A stretch of 64,000 bases of DNA from Candidatus Villigracilis propinquus (GCA_016714565.1 JADKDM010000010.1:186001-250000); one strand, 5' to 3'. Shown: positions 26,941 through 36,542, counted from the first letter of the stretch. Notes: generated from the sequence alone by a model not told the origin. Program-made: numbers and translations.

Positions 26941-27660
26941 TTACGGGCATTTATGCCCTTCGCCACGGCCATTGATGGTGATATAGACTGTCACACCTTC
27001 GCGGACCTCCAGAACTTGGGCCTCGGGCTCGTCCGGGTAGTACATGTCGTAGGCAATGTAAGTGCCGGGGTCAACCTGATATTCGTTCAGGTATTTTGCG
27101 TTCGTGTATAACGAGGGCAGGTAGGTATTGCCTGGCGTGATGAACATGTCATGCTCGGTGCAGTTTTTGATATAGGCAGGAGCAGGCCATTCGGTGAAGG
27201 TGAAATCGGGTATTTGGCTTAAGTCGCCGTCAATTTTGGAATAGGGTGTTTGAATGGAAACCCAGCCCGTAGTATCGAGATCGGGGATATGGATCTGCAC
27301 CCACTTTGAAAGAACATCCTGAGCAATGACTTGCGCGCTTACACCTTTTGCCAAAACGCCGATCGGGTTATATGGCAACCCGGGTCCACGGCGGATGTAG
27401 ATATTTCCATCCACTGCGGTGATGGTGACAGAAGGCAAAGGCGTAGGCAAAATGACAGTTGCCGTAGGAGCAACTGTCGGCGGGGAAAGAGGCGTTGCTG
27501 AAGAAGACGGGGCGGGCGTATCAAGCGAGGAATTTGTCGCTTGAAAATCTAAAGTTGGCTCGGCTTGACTAACACGCTGTCGTGCCCCGCCCATCAAAAT
27601 ACATCCCTGAACAAAAACGATCAGCAGCAGGGAAATCAATACTTTCCTGAAAGTTGACAT
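26941..27660 (-). CDS. Lipoprotein with bacterial SH3 domain
   Basis: 239 residues. Signal peptide with lipobox FVQGC (Cys at about 20), then a Pro/Ser/Thr linker, then an SH3b domain around residues 82-140 (NIYIRRGPGLPYNPIGVL ... WVQIHIPDLDTTGWVSI). A C-terminal beta-rich domain includes a Cys pair (NCTEHD, GHKCP). SH3b domains often bind cell-wall peptides or other polymers. The ATG is three bases after the permease stop, so it is the last gene of the MacAB-like operon. Confidence 0.75.
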   Translation of the reverse strand: MSTFRKVLISLLLIVFVQGCILMGGARQRVSQAEPTLDFQATNSSLDTPAPSSSATPLSPPTVAPTATVILPTPLPSVTITAVDGNIYIRRGPGLPYNPIGVLAKGVSAQVIAQDVLSKWVQIHIPDLDTTGWVSIQTPYSKIDGDLSQIPDFTFTEWPAPAYIKNCTEHDMFITPGNTYLPSLYTNAKYLNEYQVDPGTYIAYDMYYPDEPEAQVLEVREGVTVYITINGRGEGHKCP

Positions 27661-27662
27661 GG

Positions 27663-28919
27663 TTACTCGTAACGAAGCGCTTCGACAGGCTCCAGATTTG
27701 CAGCGCGGCTGGCGGGGTAAATTCCAAAGAACAGGCCGATGATGGCCGAGAAACTTGTGGAGAGGAGGATCGCATCCGTTCCGACAATGGGAGTGAAATT
27801 ATTACCAGTTGCCGTGGCGACCTTGCCAACGATGAAGGCGATCAACCAGCCAAACATGATGCCGATGATGCCGCCGATCAAACTAAGTAGAGAAGATTCT
27901 GTGAGGAATTGAAGCAGGATGTCTTTTTTGCGCGCGCCGAGGGCTTTGCGTAAACCGATCTCGCGTGTGCGCTCGGTGACGGAAACAAGCATGATGTTCA
28001 TGATGCCGATACCGCCAACGAGCAGGGAAATACCCGCGATGCCGCCGAGGAAGATGGTGAGCACGCCGGTGATGGTTGCAAATGTGGAGAGAAAATCCTG
28101 CTGGGTAAAGACGGTGAAATCGTCGATGCCGATCGGAGTGCGATGGCGTTGACGAATAATGTTCGATACTTCATCCGACGCCAAAGGAACCGCTTCGGCG
28201 GAAATAGCCTGGATAAAAATCACATCCACTTCATCGCGAGTGCTTTTTTTTATGAGACGCGCCTGTGCAGTGGTGAATGGAATGTAGGCTGCGTTATCTT
28301 CACTGCCGAACGCGCCGCCGCCTTTGGGCACGGTGACGCCGATCACACGAAAAGGCTGACCTTCGATACGAATGGTTTCACCGATAACACCGTCGGCGTG
28401 GCCGAAAATTGTTGTGGCTGTCTCGGGGCCGAGCACCACCACGGACATACGTCCGAGGATATGTTCTTCATTGATAAATTCACCTTCGGCCAGTTCCATA
28501 TTGCGGACTGTGGCGTAGGTTGGCGTGATACCAGAGATGCTTGTGGTGGTGTTCTCGCCAGCGTAGGTCAATGTTCCATTGCCTTGAATGGCGGGAGCAA
28601 CCAATTCGACAGATGGCGCGGCGAAGGGGTCAGCAATCGCTTCGGCATCGGTCAAAGTAAGCGGGCGGTCGTTATTGCCGCTGCGTCCGCTGCCGGGGCC
28701 ACCGGGGGAGCCGTCTGCGCTGCCGCTAAATACAAAGAGCAGGTTCGTTCCGATGCTGGAAATGGAACCGGTGATGGATGCCTGTGCGCCATTCCCTACC
28801 GCAAGCATGGCGATCACTGCCGCCACGCCGATGACAATGCCAAGCACGGTGAGGCCGGAACGCATTTTATTGCCGTTCAGGCTTTCAAGTGCTTCAAGGA
28901 TCGATTGTGTAAAGGTCAT
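27663..28919 (-). CDS. ABC transporter permease, MacB/FtsX type
   Basis: 418 residues with one N-terminal helix (NKMRSGLTVLGIVIGVAAVI), a large extracytoplasmic MacB-PCD domain (residues 45-270) and three C-terminal helices (about 290, 345, 385). The FtsX motif TERTREIGLRKALGARKKDI is present. These permeases do not move substrate through the membrane but transmit ATPase motion to the periplasmic/outer face. It overlaps the ATPase gene by 4 bp. Confidence 0.9.
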   Translation of the reverse strand: MTFTQSILEALESLNGNKMRSGLTVLGIVIGVAAVIAMLAVGNGAQASITGSISSIGTNLLFVFSGSADGSPGGPGSGRSGNNDRPLTLTDAEAIADPFAAPSVELVAPAIQGNGTLTYAGENTTTSISGITPTYATVRNMELAEGEFINEEHILGRMSVVVLGPETATTIFGHADGVIGETIRIEGQPFRVIGVTVPKGGGAFGSEDNAAYIPFTTAQARLIKKSTRDEVDVIFIQAISAEAVPLASDEVSNIIRQRHRTPIGIDDFTVFTQQDFLSTFATITGVLTIFLGGIAGISLLVGGIGIMNIMLVSVTERTREIGLRKALGARKKDILLQFLTESSLLSLIGGIIGIMFGWLIAFIVGKVATATGNNFTPIVGTDAILLSTSFSAIIGLFFGIYPASRAANLEPVEALRYE

Positions 28920-29614
28920 TTCTTCCTGCCTTTATCGTCGTACGCTGCATCCAACTCGCCGTCTCGTAAGCGGATGACACGCTGGGTCTGTTCAGCGATG
29001 TTTGGATCGTGCGTAACGATAATGAGGGTTGTCCCCAGATCTTTGTTGAGATTGAGCAGGAGATTCATGATCTCCTTGCCAACTTTTGAATCGAGGTTGC
29101 CTGTCGGCTCATCGGCCATGATGATGGCCGGGTTATTGACGAGGGAGCGAGCTACGGCTACACGCTGCTGCTGTCCGCCGGAGAGTTCATACGGGCGGTG
29201 AGACATGCGGTCTTTCAGACCGACGGCTTCGAGCGCGGCTTGAGCGCGTTCACGGCGTCCTTCAGTGACACCGGCGTAACGCAGCGGGAGTTCCACATTT
29301 CCAAGGGCGGTCAAACGGGAAAGCAAATTGAAGCTTTGAAAAACAAATCCAACTTTGCGGTTGCGGACACTTGCAAGCTGGTCGTCGTTCATTTCAGCAA
29401 CCGACTCACCATCAAGGATATAGTCGCCCGAAGTGGGTCTATCCAAACAGCCGAGCGTGTTCATCATGGTCGATTTGCCTGAGCCGGAAGGACCCATAAT
29501 GGAAACCATCTCACCGCGCGTAATGGTAAATGAAACATCGCGCAGCGCCCGCACTTCGAACTCACCCATCATGTAGGTTTTTGTCAGGTTACGCGCTTCG
29601 ATCACCAGATCCAT
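28916..29614 (-). CDS. ABC transporter ATP-binding protein, MacB/LolD type
   Basis: 232 residues from the ATG at 29614, which has GGAGG six bases upstream inside the end of the previous gene. Walker A GPSGSGKST, Q-loop FVFQSFNLL, signature LSGGQQQRVA, Walker B IIMADEPTGNLD and the switch His in IVTHD are all present. It pairs with the permease at 27663 and the adaptor at 29616. Confidence 0.93.
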   Translation of the reverse strand: MDLVIEARNLTKTYMMGEFEVRALRDVSFTITRGEMVSIMGPSGSGKSTMMNTLGCLDRPTSGDYILDGESVAEMNDDQLASVRNRKVGFVFQSFNLLSRLTALGNVELPLRYAGVTEGRRERAQAALEAVGLKDRMSHRPYELSGGQQQRVAVARSLVNNPAIIMADEPTGNLDSKVGKEIMNLLLNLNKDLGTTLIIVTHDPNIAEQTQRVIRLRDGELDAAYDDKGRKK

Positions 29615-29615
29615 A

Positions 29616-30875
29616 TCAGCCTCCAAACGGATTGCCGCTAGCGGAAGGAGGATTCAGAATGATCAAATCACCTTCCTTAACATCGCCGCTGGCAATCACG
29701 CTCTCCAGATCGGATGAGGACCCGAGCTGAATCTTAACCTGAACAGGCTGGTTCTCCACAAGAATATATACAACCCGATTGCCATCCACAAGACGGACAG
29801 CCCTATTTGGGATCAGGATCACATCTTTCACTTCTTCAACCACAACATTGACGGCGGCTGTCATACCTGGTTTTACAAGTTCATCGGCATCTGTCAACTC
29901 AATCGTGACGGTGAAACTAACCACACCTTGTACGGTATCGCCAGCCTGCCCCACTTGAACGACCTTGCCCTGATATTCCTTGCCGAGGATGGCGTCAAAT
30001 GTAAGTGTTGCGGTTTGACCCAAAGCCACACTGTTGATATCCACTTCTGAGACTTGCACATCCACCAATAAATGGGAGAGGTCGTCGATGCGATAACCAA
30101 CCGTCCCCGTGGAGACCTGGTCTCCCACCGCCGGGCTTGCCTGTGTGATCGTCCCGTCAAATGGAGCGATCAAGTACGCCAAATTCAATGTGGACTGTGC
30201 GGCAGCTACGCGGGCTTCCGCGGCTGCAACGTCCGCTGAGTTGGGACCCTGCAACAGGCTTTCATATTTACGGCGGGCATCATCAAGCCGTGATTGAGCA
30301 AGAGCGAGGTCTTTATCCGCCTGCGCGACAGTTTCCGGGCTGGCAATGCCTTTATATTGTCTTGATTTCAACACACCGAATTCATAATAATAATCAGTGA
30401 TCTCAATTTTTCCATTAAGTTTCATACGCCAGTTATAGGCTTTTTCATAGGCCTTCTCGGCGCTATCCACAGCCTTTTGGGCTTCCAAGCGTGCCGTATC
30501 GGAAGTAAGCAAATCTTCCAGCGCCTTTTTTGCGCTGACAAGATCAGCCTCAGCGAGGATAATATTTTGGTTGAGAGAGGCCTTATCAAGATTAGAAAGT
30601 ATCTCTCCCTGTGAAGCGCTGCTCCCTACGTCCACATTGACCGCTTCCACGATCCCGCTCGTCTGCCAGATCAGAGTGGCGCTTTGTCTTGCGCGCACAC
30701 TTCCCGTTGCGCCCACGGACGCGACCAGATTTCCGCGCTCAACAGGCACGGTTTGAAAGGCAACAACATCTTGATTGCCTGAGTTTGAAAAAATGGCGAT
30801 CAACACTGCAACCACCAGTACAACTCCCACGACGATCCACGTTCTGCGGGAAAATCTTGAAAAAAATTGTTTCAT
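29616..30875 (-). CDS. Efflux adaptor (MacA/HlyD membrane-fusion type)
   Basis: 419 residues from the ATG at 30875, nine bases after GGAGG. One N-terminal membrane anchor (WIVVGVVLVVAVLIAIF), then a lipoyl half-motif (GSVRARQSATLIWQTSGIV), a long alpha-hairpin (residues 90-200, Ala/Lys/Glu-rich), the second lipoyl half (LAYLIAPFDGTITQASPAVG) and a beta-barrel. First gene of the four-gene operon adaptor-ATPase-permease-SH3 lipoprotein. Cargo is unknown; antibiotic or peptide export is typical of the family. Confidence 0.88.
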   Translation of the reverse strand: MKQFFSRFSRRTWIVVGVVLVVAVLIAIFSNSGNQDVVAFQTVPVERGNLVASVGATGSVRARQSATLIWQTSGIVEAVNVDVGSSASQGEILSNLDKASLNQNIILAEADLVSAKKALEDLLTSDTARLEAQKAVDSAEKAYEKAYNWRMKLNGKIEITDYYYEFGVLKSRQYKGIASPETVAQADKDLALAQSRLDDARRKYESLLQGPNSADVAAAEARVAAAQSTLNLAYLIAPFDGTITQASPAVGDQVSTGTVGYRIDDLSHLLVDVQVSEVDINSVALGQTATLTFDAILGKEYQGKVVQVGQAGDTVQGVVSFTVTIELTDADELVKPGMTAAVNVVVEEVKDVILIPNRAVRLVDGNRVVYILVENQPVQVKIQLGSSSDLESVIASGDVKEGDLIILNPPSASGNPFGG

Positions 30876-31158
30876 TATGAGCATCCTCCAGGAATACAGT
30901 CAGCCCGCGATCGATCATTCTTACGAGCCAGACTATCCAGTTTATCAAATCATTGTGTGTAAATTGTGTAGGTCTATTTTAATTCAGGCGGACCAAATAG
31001 TCCCTCATTATTGGCCTTGCTTTAATGATTATCTTATAAGAAATTTGTGACGATTATCCGAGGGTTTTGTGACATTTACGCCTATGTCTGTCCAAATACA
31101 TTGGGTATCATCACTCGAGACTTTATATGTACGGTATATATATTGATTCGGAGGCATA
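30876..31158. other. Divergent intergenic region between the efflux operon and the GltD-like gene
   Basis: AT-rich region with two direct TTTGTGAC words (about 31047 and 31067) upstream of the plus-strand promoter at 31101. These could be regulator half-sites, but I see no matching inverted halves. No gene detected. Confidence 0.5.
31101..31129 (+). promoter_or_regulatory. Probable promoter of the GltD-like gene
   Basis: TTGGGT and TATATG are separated by 17 bases. The predicted transcript starts about 22 nt before the ATG at 31159 and includes a CGGAGG ribosome site. Confidence 0.5.
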
Positions 31159-32601
31159 ATGCAGGCTGTACCCAGCGAATTTTTGGCAATTGACAGGAAA
31201 GAACGTGCGAACCGGCCGTTCTTTGACCTTGACCTGCGCGCGCCGGAAGCACGAACCTGCGATTTCGATGATGTGGTCATTGAATTTGACCCCGAGCGAG
31301 CCATGGTGGAAGCAGCACGCTGCATCCATTGTCCGGATCCCGCTCCCTGCATGGTTGCCTGTCCAACTGCAAATGACATCCCTTCCGCCATGTGGTTGAT
31401 CGAACAGGGGCGTTTCGTGGAAGCGGCTGGAATTTATCACACGACCAGTTCCCTTCCCGAAGTGTGCGGACGCGTTTGTCCGCATGAAGCCTTATGTCAG
31501 GGCTCCTGTGTTTTGAACAAACATCATCAGCCGGTTCTATGCGGTGAACTGGAAGCCTTTACAGTAGACTATGAACGCCGCACTAGCGGGTACAACATCC
31601 CTGTAGGCGAACCAAAAAACAAGCGCGTTGCCGTGATCGGTGCAGGACCTGCAGGCCTCGGGTGCGCGGATATGCTCGTCCAAAAAGGCTATGATGTAAC
31701 GATCTTCGAATCCAAGCCCGCCCCTGGCGGATTGCTCGTGTACGGCATCCCGAATTTCAAACTTTCCAAGGAAGTCTGGCAGGAAAAATGGGAAGAGTTT
31801 GAAAAAGCTGGCGTGAAATTCTCACCAAACACTTACATCGGAAAAGATAAAACTATCGACGGCCTGTTTGCAGAAGGCTTCGAAGCCGTTTTCATTGGCG
31901 TCGGCTCTGAGATCGATGCAAAAATGGAAGACACCCCTGGCACAGATCTGCCCGGCGTATACGAAGCCACAGACTTCCTCATCCGCGGAAACGTGGAAAC
32001 TGACCAGCTTCCCGAAAACATGCGCAAACCGCTTGAAGTGGGCAGGCGCGTTGTGGTCATCGGCGGTGGCGACACTGCCTCCGACTGTCTGCGAACCGCG
32101 CTTCGGCTCGGCGCAGAAGATGTCACCTGCCTGTATCGCCGTACCGAAAAAGAAATGCCCGGCGGAAAGAAAGACCGCAAAATGGCGCGGGAAGAAGGCG
32201 CAAAGTACCGCTTCCTCACCCAGCCTGTAAAATTCATCGCCGGTGCGGATGGCAAACTCGCCGCCGTCGAATGCATTGAGATGAAGCTTGGCGAACCCGA
32301 TGCAAAAGGACGCCGCAAACCTGTTCCCGTGGAAAGCTCCAACTTCAGCGTTGCAGCCGATACCGCCATTCTTGCGCTTGGCTATTGGCCCGACCCCATC
32401 ATCAGCAAAACCACACCAGACCTTGAAACCCATGACTGGGGCCTCGTCACCGTAAAAAGCAAAACCACCGGCCAAACCTCCCGCGAAGGTGTATTCTCCG
32501 GCGGAGACTGTGTCACCGGTCCCGACCTCGTTGTTACAGCCATGGTCGGCGGAAGAAAAGCAGCGCTCGCAATTGATGAATACCTGAAAAACAAGAAATA
32601 A
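31159..32601 (+). CDS. GltD-like NAD(P)-dependent flavoprotein with N-terminal Fe-S cysteines
   Basis: 480 residues. The N-terminal domain has two Cys clusters (CIHCPDPAPCMVACP and CGRVCPHEALCQGSC) for 4Fe-4S clusters. A FAD-binding GAGPAGLGCADMLVQKGYDV motif and an NAD(P)-binding VVVIGGGDTASDC motif follow, then the C-terminal GVFSGGDCVTGPDLVV. This is the architecture of the glutamate synthase small subunit and related electron-input proteins (NfnB, DPYD N-terminus). No large subunit gltB is adjacent and a terminator follows directly, so its partner is unknown. Confidence 0.85.
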   Translation: MQAVPSEFLAIDRKERANRPFFDLDLRAPEARTCDFDDVVIEFDPERAMVEAARCIHCPDPAPCMVACPTANDIPSAMWLIEQGRFVEAAGIYHTTSSLPEVCGRVCPHEALCQGSCVLNKHHQPVLCGELEAFTVDYERRTSGYNIPVGEPKNKRVAVIGAGPAGLGCADMLVQKGYDVTIFESKPAPGGLLVYGIPNFKLSKEVWQEKWEEFEKAGVKFSPNTYIGKDKTIDGLFAEGFEAVFIGVGSEIDAKMEDTPGTDLPGVYEATDFLIRGNVETDQLPENMRKPLEVGRRVVVIGGGDTASDCLRTALRLGAEDVTCLYRRTEKEMPGGKKDRKMAREEGAKYRFLTQPVKFIAGADGKLAAVECIEMKLGEPDAKGRRKPVPVESSNFSVAADTAILALGYWPDPIISKTTPDLETHDWGLVTVKSKTTGQTSREGVFSGGDCVTGPDLVVTAMVGGRKAALAIDEYLKNKK

Positions 32602-32625
32602 CCTGTTGTGAGGGCAGGGTGTAAT

Positions 32626-32663
32626 AACAGGCTGCACGTAACGTGCAGCCTGTTCCTTTTTTT
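32626..32663 (+). terminator. Strong intrinsic terminator after the GltD-like gene
   Basis: A 14-bp perfect stem AACAGGCTGCACGT/ACGTGCAGCCTGTT with a tiny loop, then CCTTTTTTT. Confidence 0.9.
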
Positions 32664-32669
32664 ACACTC

Positions 32670-32704
32670 AAGCTCTGTCGAGGGCTAAGCCCTCGACAGA
32701 GCTT
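32670..32704. repeat. Perfect 35-bp palindrome with GAGGGCTAAGCCCTC core
   Basis: Two 17-bp arms around a single central A. A second copy with the same core lies at 60441-60471. It follows the terminator without a T-tract, so it is a separate palindromic element, not a terminator. Confidence 0.75.
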
Positions 32705-32741
32705 GCTTTCATAAATTTCAGAAACAGCCAAACCCATTTGT

Positions 32742-32747
32742 TATAAT
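32742..32747 (+). promoter_or_regulatory. -10 element of a probable leaderless promoter
   Basis: A consensus TATAAT ends exactly 7 nt before the ATG at 32755, and no Shine-Dalgarno is present. It would drive the operon 32755-38539. Confidence 0.6.
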
Positions 32748-32754
32748 CCAGCCT

Positions 32755-34059
32755 ATGTTTCAGCGCATTGTTCGCGGGCTTGAGGTCACTCTCACTCTCA
32801 TCATCCTCGGTTTTATCGTCGGCTACAGCAACCCATCGCTCACGCACCCCATTGAAAAGGTGCGCGCATTTACCCGCCAAGTGGAATTCAACTTCGTCAC
32901 TTGGATCGCCAACGCCGCCAAAATAAAGGTACGCGCCGCTTCGGCCGGTATTCCCTACACGCTCAACAACGAATCTCAAAAAGAGATCGTCAACGAAAAT
33001 CTGCGCGTCACCCAACTCATTCTCGAAAAAGAATACCAGCTCGCCCGCATCTACGCCGACCCCGCCGTCACAGACAAGGAACTTGCCTCCGAAGCCTTGC
33101 GCGCCGAGCTTGACGAACACTACGCAAGGCAAAGCCAGCTCGCCCCCCTCGCCGAAGCGATCCTTCAGGAACAGGTCACACAAATACTGGCAGAGCTTGG
33201 CTTCACCGCAGCCGGACAACCAATACCAAACGTCTGGTACCACTCCACGCCGCTGCCCATGGCACTCATCGTCTCACCGCGCGACCACATCGAACAAGTG
33301 GCAAACATCTCCCTCAACACAGACCTCACCGTGGATGTCCAGGCGCGCATCGAAAGCAGCGTGGACAAAAAACTCAATATCTCATCGCTGGTTGTAAATG
33401 TCGGCGGCGTTGGCGCCTACCCCACCATGGTGCAGCGCACAACCGACCTGAATTGGACACTCAGCACCATCGCCCACGAATGGATCCACAATTACCTCAC
33501 CCTGCGCCCGCTTGGTCTCCTCTACGGCGAAAGCCCCGAACTCCGCACAATGAACGAAACCACCGCCTCCATCGCAGGGGATGAGATCGGAGCGCTCGTC
33601 ATCGAACGCTTCTACCCCGAGCGGATGGCTACGCTTCAGCCTGCCCCACGCGAAGACAGCGCCTCTTTCCCAAGCCTGAGCCTGATCTCGTTTCCTATTG
33701 AACATCCCACACCGGGAGATTTTCTGCGCCCCCCGTTCGACTACCGCGCTCAAATGTACGAAACCCGCATCACAGCAGATGCCCTGCTTGCGGAAGGAAA
33801 GATAGATGAAGCCGAAGCCTACATGGAAGCACGCCGCCAGGTCTTCCTGCAAAATGGATATTTACTTCGCAAGATCAATCAGGCCTATTTTGCATTTTTT
33901 GGCGCATACGCCGATACCCCCGGCGGCGCAGCGGGCGAAGACCCCGTTGGGCCGGCTGTCCGTGCATTGCGTGAACAAAGCGAATCGCTGGCGGACTTCG
34001 TCAACACCATTGCATGGATGTGGAAATACGAGCAATTACAAAAGGCAGTCGGCCAGTAA
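32755..34059 (+). CDS. Membrane-anchored protein with HExxH metallopeptidase-like motif
   Basis: 434 residues. One N-terminal membrane helix (VTLTLIILGFIVGYS), then an extracytoplasmic domain. IAHEWIHNYLTL around residue 240 is a zincin-type HExxH motif, and a downstream Glu in NETTASIAGDEIG (about 30 residues on) could be the third ligand. I recognise no named peptidase family, so activity is inferred only. First gene of an operon with a DsbA-like/cyclophilin lipoprotein and a PrsW protease; the next ATG follows its stop without a gap. Confidence 0.65.
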   Translation: MFQRIVRGLEVTLTLIILGFIVGYSNPSLTHPIEKVRAFTRQVEFNFVTWIANAAKIKVRAASAGIPYTLNNESQKEIVNENLRVTQLILEKEYQLARIYADPAVTDKELASEALRAELDEHYARQSQLAPLAEAILQEQVTQILAELGFTAAGQPIPNVWYHSTPLPMALIVSPRDHIEQVANISLNTDLTVDVQARIESSVDKKLNISSLVVNVGGVGAYPTMVQRTTDLNWTLSTIAHEWIHNYLTLRPLGLLYGESPELRTMNETTASIAGDEIGALVIERFYPERMATLQPAPREDSASFPSLSLISFPIEHPTPGDFLRPPFDYRAQMYETRITADALLAEGKIDEAEAYMEARRQVFLQNGYLLRKINQAYFAFFGAYADTPGGAAGEDPVGPAVRALREQSESLADFVNTIAWMWKYEQLQKAVGQ

Positions 34060-35292
34060 ATGAAACGAACCCTGATCATATTATTTCTTTCCATTGGAAG
34101 TATTTTTATCCTCAGCGCATGTGCTAGCCAAACGGAAGTTCCAACGCCAGTTGCCTTTATCGCAACCCCGTTCATTGTTGACACCCCGACCCCGGTCATT
34201 GGCTGTTCGAGCATTTCCGCCGAGCCCACTCCCGCCCTCGGAATAAACTCCATCTATCCGCCCGTCAGCGGCACGGATTTTTCCATCGGCCCCGCTGATG
34301 CACCCGTGACCCTCGTTCTCTATTGCGACTTTCAATCCACCGGTTGTAAAGGCATGGAAACGGTTGTCACTGAATTGATAAAAAATCACGATGACCTGCG
34401 TTTCGTCTTCCGTCCCCTGCCACTGATCGGCATCATGGACAAATCTGAATTGGCGATCCTTGCCGCGCTTGCCGCAGACGAGCAGGGAAAGTTCTGGGCC
34501 ATGTACGACCTGCTCTTTGCCAAATACAACGAGTGGACCGTTTTGGCTCCAGCCAGGTTCAATGCCTGGGCTGTAAAAGAAGCTGTCGGGCTGGGTATGA
34601 ATGGGGACCAATTTACAGCGGCGATAAATGCCCCGGAAACAGCAACCAGAATGATGTCCATGTATGATGCGGCGAAGCAATTATCCATCGCAGCCGTCCC
34701 GCTTGTCCTCATCAACGGCGAGCAATTCTTTCTGCTCGATTACAAAAATATGAACGACACCATCGGCATCATTGCGCTTGGGCGAAAACAATTCACCACA
34801 TGCCCGCCATTTAATATCGACACCTCCAAACAATACACCGCCGTCATTCAAACGGAAAAGGGCGAAATCGTGCTTCAACTGTTTCCCGATAAAGCGCCGC
34901 TGTCTGTGAACTCGTTCGTGTTCCTCGCGCGCGAAGGCTGGTTTGACGGCGTGACCTTTCACCGTGTGATCCCCGGTTTTGCCGCGCAAGCCGGTGACCC
35001 GAGCGGCACCGGCAAAGGCAACCCTGGATATTTTTTCAATAACGAGATCAGCGACCTGTTTTTTGACAAGCCCGGCATGGTGGGTATGGCAAACTCCGGC
35101 CCGGATACGAATGGAAGCCAGTTCTTTATCACATTCGCGCCGGCTCCGCATCTGGATGGTTCCTACACGATCTTTGGACGGGTACTTAGCGGTCTGGATG
35201 TTGCGGAAAACCTGACGCCACGCGACCCTGACCAAGGCACCCTTCTGCCGCCCGGGGATAAGATCATCAGCATCACGATCGAAGAGAAATAA
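34060..35292 (+). CDS. Lipoprotein fusing a DsbA-like thioredoxin fold to a cyclophilin PPIase
   Basis: 410 residues. Lipobox ILSACA (Cys about 22), Pro/Thr linker, then a DsbA-like domain (residues 68-240): GPADAPVTLVLYCDFQSTGC, ending in the cis-Pro strand IAAVPLVLING. The usual CxxC is STGC, so only the second Cys remains. The cyclophilin domain (residues 258-410) shows FHRVIPGFAAQAGDP, NSGPDTNGSQFFIT and HLDGSYTIFGRV, the normal active-site order. It should act outside the membrane in folding of secreted proteins. Sits between a metallopeptidase-like gene and prsW. Confidence 0.85.
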   Translation: MKRTLIILFLSIGSIFILSACASQTEVPTPVAFIATPFIVDTPTPVIGCSSISAEPTPALGINSIYPPVSGTDFSIGPADAPVTLVLYCDFQSTGCKGMETVVTELIKNHDDLRFVFRPLPLIGIMDKSELAILAALAADEQGKFWAMYDLLFAKYNEWTVLAPARFNAWAVKEAVGLGMNGDQFTAAINAPETATRMMSMYDAAKQLSIAAVPLVLINGEQFFLLDYKNMNDTIGIIALGRKQFTTCPPFNIDTSKQYTAVIQTEKGEIVLQLFPDKAPLSVNSFVFLAREGWFDGVTFHRVIPGFAAQAGDPSGTGKGNPGYFFNNEISDLFFDKPGMVGMANSGPDTNGSQFFITFAPAPHLDGSYTIFGRVLSGLDVAENLTPRDPDQGTLLPPGDKIISITIEEK

Positions 35293-36542
35293 TGCAGACA
35301 AAAAAGACTCATTGGGCTTCCATTTTTATTCTGTTCGTTTTTGGCATCAGCATATTGTTTTTGTTCTTAATTGTTGCACTCCTCGGAGTAAGTTCATTGG
35401 TCGATCTGTTCAAAAAAAGCGGCGACCCCGTGGTTGAAATGATCGGCGCGGCAGCCTTTGGTTTTGAGATCGTGCTGCTGTTGCTCTGTGGATGGTTCGT
35501 TCTGCAAAAAGCAATGAACCGCGACATCGCAGATACTCCATTCATCCCGCCGTTTGCAGATTGGCATCTTATCCCCGTGATCGGGCTGGCGCTGGTCGGC
35601 GTAACAGTCGGCGGACTGGCTGCCTATTCAGAAATTAAATGGCTGGGCTGGCTCATCATGCCGTTCGCCACCATCCTTGTCATCGTACCGCCCATCGGGC
35701 TGTTGTTCGGCTACGGCTCCCGTGGGCTGGAGACGGGTCCGCGCTGGCGGGTTTTCGCTGTCCTCGGTTTGGGAATGACGGTTGGCCCGGTGATCATGGT
35801 TGTGCTCGAAATGGTCACGCTTCTTGGGATTATCGTTGCAGGCGCAGTCCTAATCGCGATCCTTGAACCAGCCACATTTCAAGATATGATCCAGCTCTCC
35901 CAGATCATTCAAACGGAAACCAGTGAAGATGTGCTGCTCAATTTGCTTGCGCCTTATATTTCCAACCCATTTGCAATTGCCGTAGGCATTGGGTATATTG
36001 CCCTCATCGTTCCGCTTATTGAAGAATTACTAAAGCCTCTGGCGGTCTGGCTTTTTGCATCGAAGATCGAAAGCCCATCTCAGGGATTTGTGCTGGGATT
36101 ATTGAGCGGAGCCGCCTTCGCATTGATCGAAAGCCTGAACGCCAGCGCAGATGGAACCACCAGTTGGCCTATCATTGTCAGCGTGCGCGCTGGGACAAGC
36201 ATCCTGCACATAACGGCTTCCGGGTTGATGGGATGGGGAATCGTCTCTGCCTTCAAAGAGAAGCGATACGGGCGTTTTTTCGCCGCCTATTTTTCGGCAG
36301 TGATGATCCATGGAATTTGGAACGCATCTGCTGTGGGAACGGGTCTTTCCGCCCTCGGCGAATCGATTGGCAGACCAGAGTGGCTGCTTAATTTTGCCCC
36401 CGCTTTGGTCTGTGGATTGCTCGTTATGGGAGTAGGTATGTTCGCGGTCCTGCTTGCCTCCAACCGAAAACTTAGGAATATTTCCAAACCGATCACTCTC
36501 GAAGAAAATGACATCAAAGAAGAGGAAGTACAATCCGCATGA
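35292..36542 (+). CDS. PrsW-family intramembrane metalloprotease
   Basis: 416 residues with about ten hydrophobic helices. Conserved PrsW blocks are visible: PLIEELLKPLAVW (EExxK-type Glu pair), GAAFALIESLNA (second Glu), a His in ILHITASGLMGWG and a His in VMIHGIWNAS. In Bacillus PrsW cleaves an anti-sigma factor; here no anti-sigma gene is adjacent. The ATG overlaps the previous stop (TAATG) and the last four bases overlap the next gene, so the operon is translationally coupled. Confidence 0.85.
   Translation: MQTKKTHWASIFILFVFGISILFLFLIVALLGVSSLVDLFKKSGDPVVEMIGAAAFGFEIVLLLLCGWFVLQKAMNRDIADTPFIPPFADWHLIPVIGLALVGVTVGGLAAYSEIKWLGWLIMPFATILVIVPPIGLLFGYGSRGLETGPRWRVFAVLGLGMTVGPVIMVVLEMVTLLGIIVAGAVLIAILEPATFQDMIQLSQIIQTETSEDVLLNLLAPYISNPFAIAVGIGYIALIVPLIEELLKPLAVWLFASKIESPSQGFVLGLLSGAAFALIESLNASADGTTSWPIIVSVRAGTSILHITASGLMGWGIVSAFKEKRYGRFFAAYFSAVMIHGIWNASAVGTGLSALGESIGRPEWLLNFAPALVCGLLVMGVGMFAVLLASNRKLRNISKPITLEENDIKEEEVQSA

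Noticed and set aside
28143..29201. 352-residue plus-strand ORF
   Set aside because: Antisense shadow of the MacB-like permease and ATPase genes; Cys/His/Gly-rich nonsense.
31047..31075. Crp/Fnr site from the TTTGTGAC direct repeats
   Set aside because: The matching inverted half (TCACA) is absent, so only a weak mention is justified.
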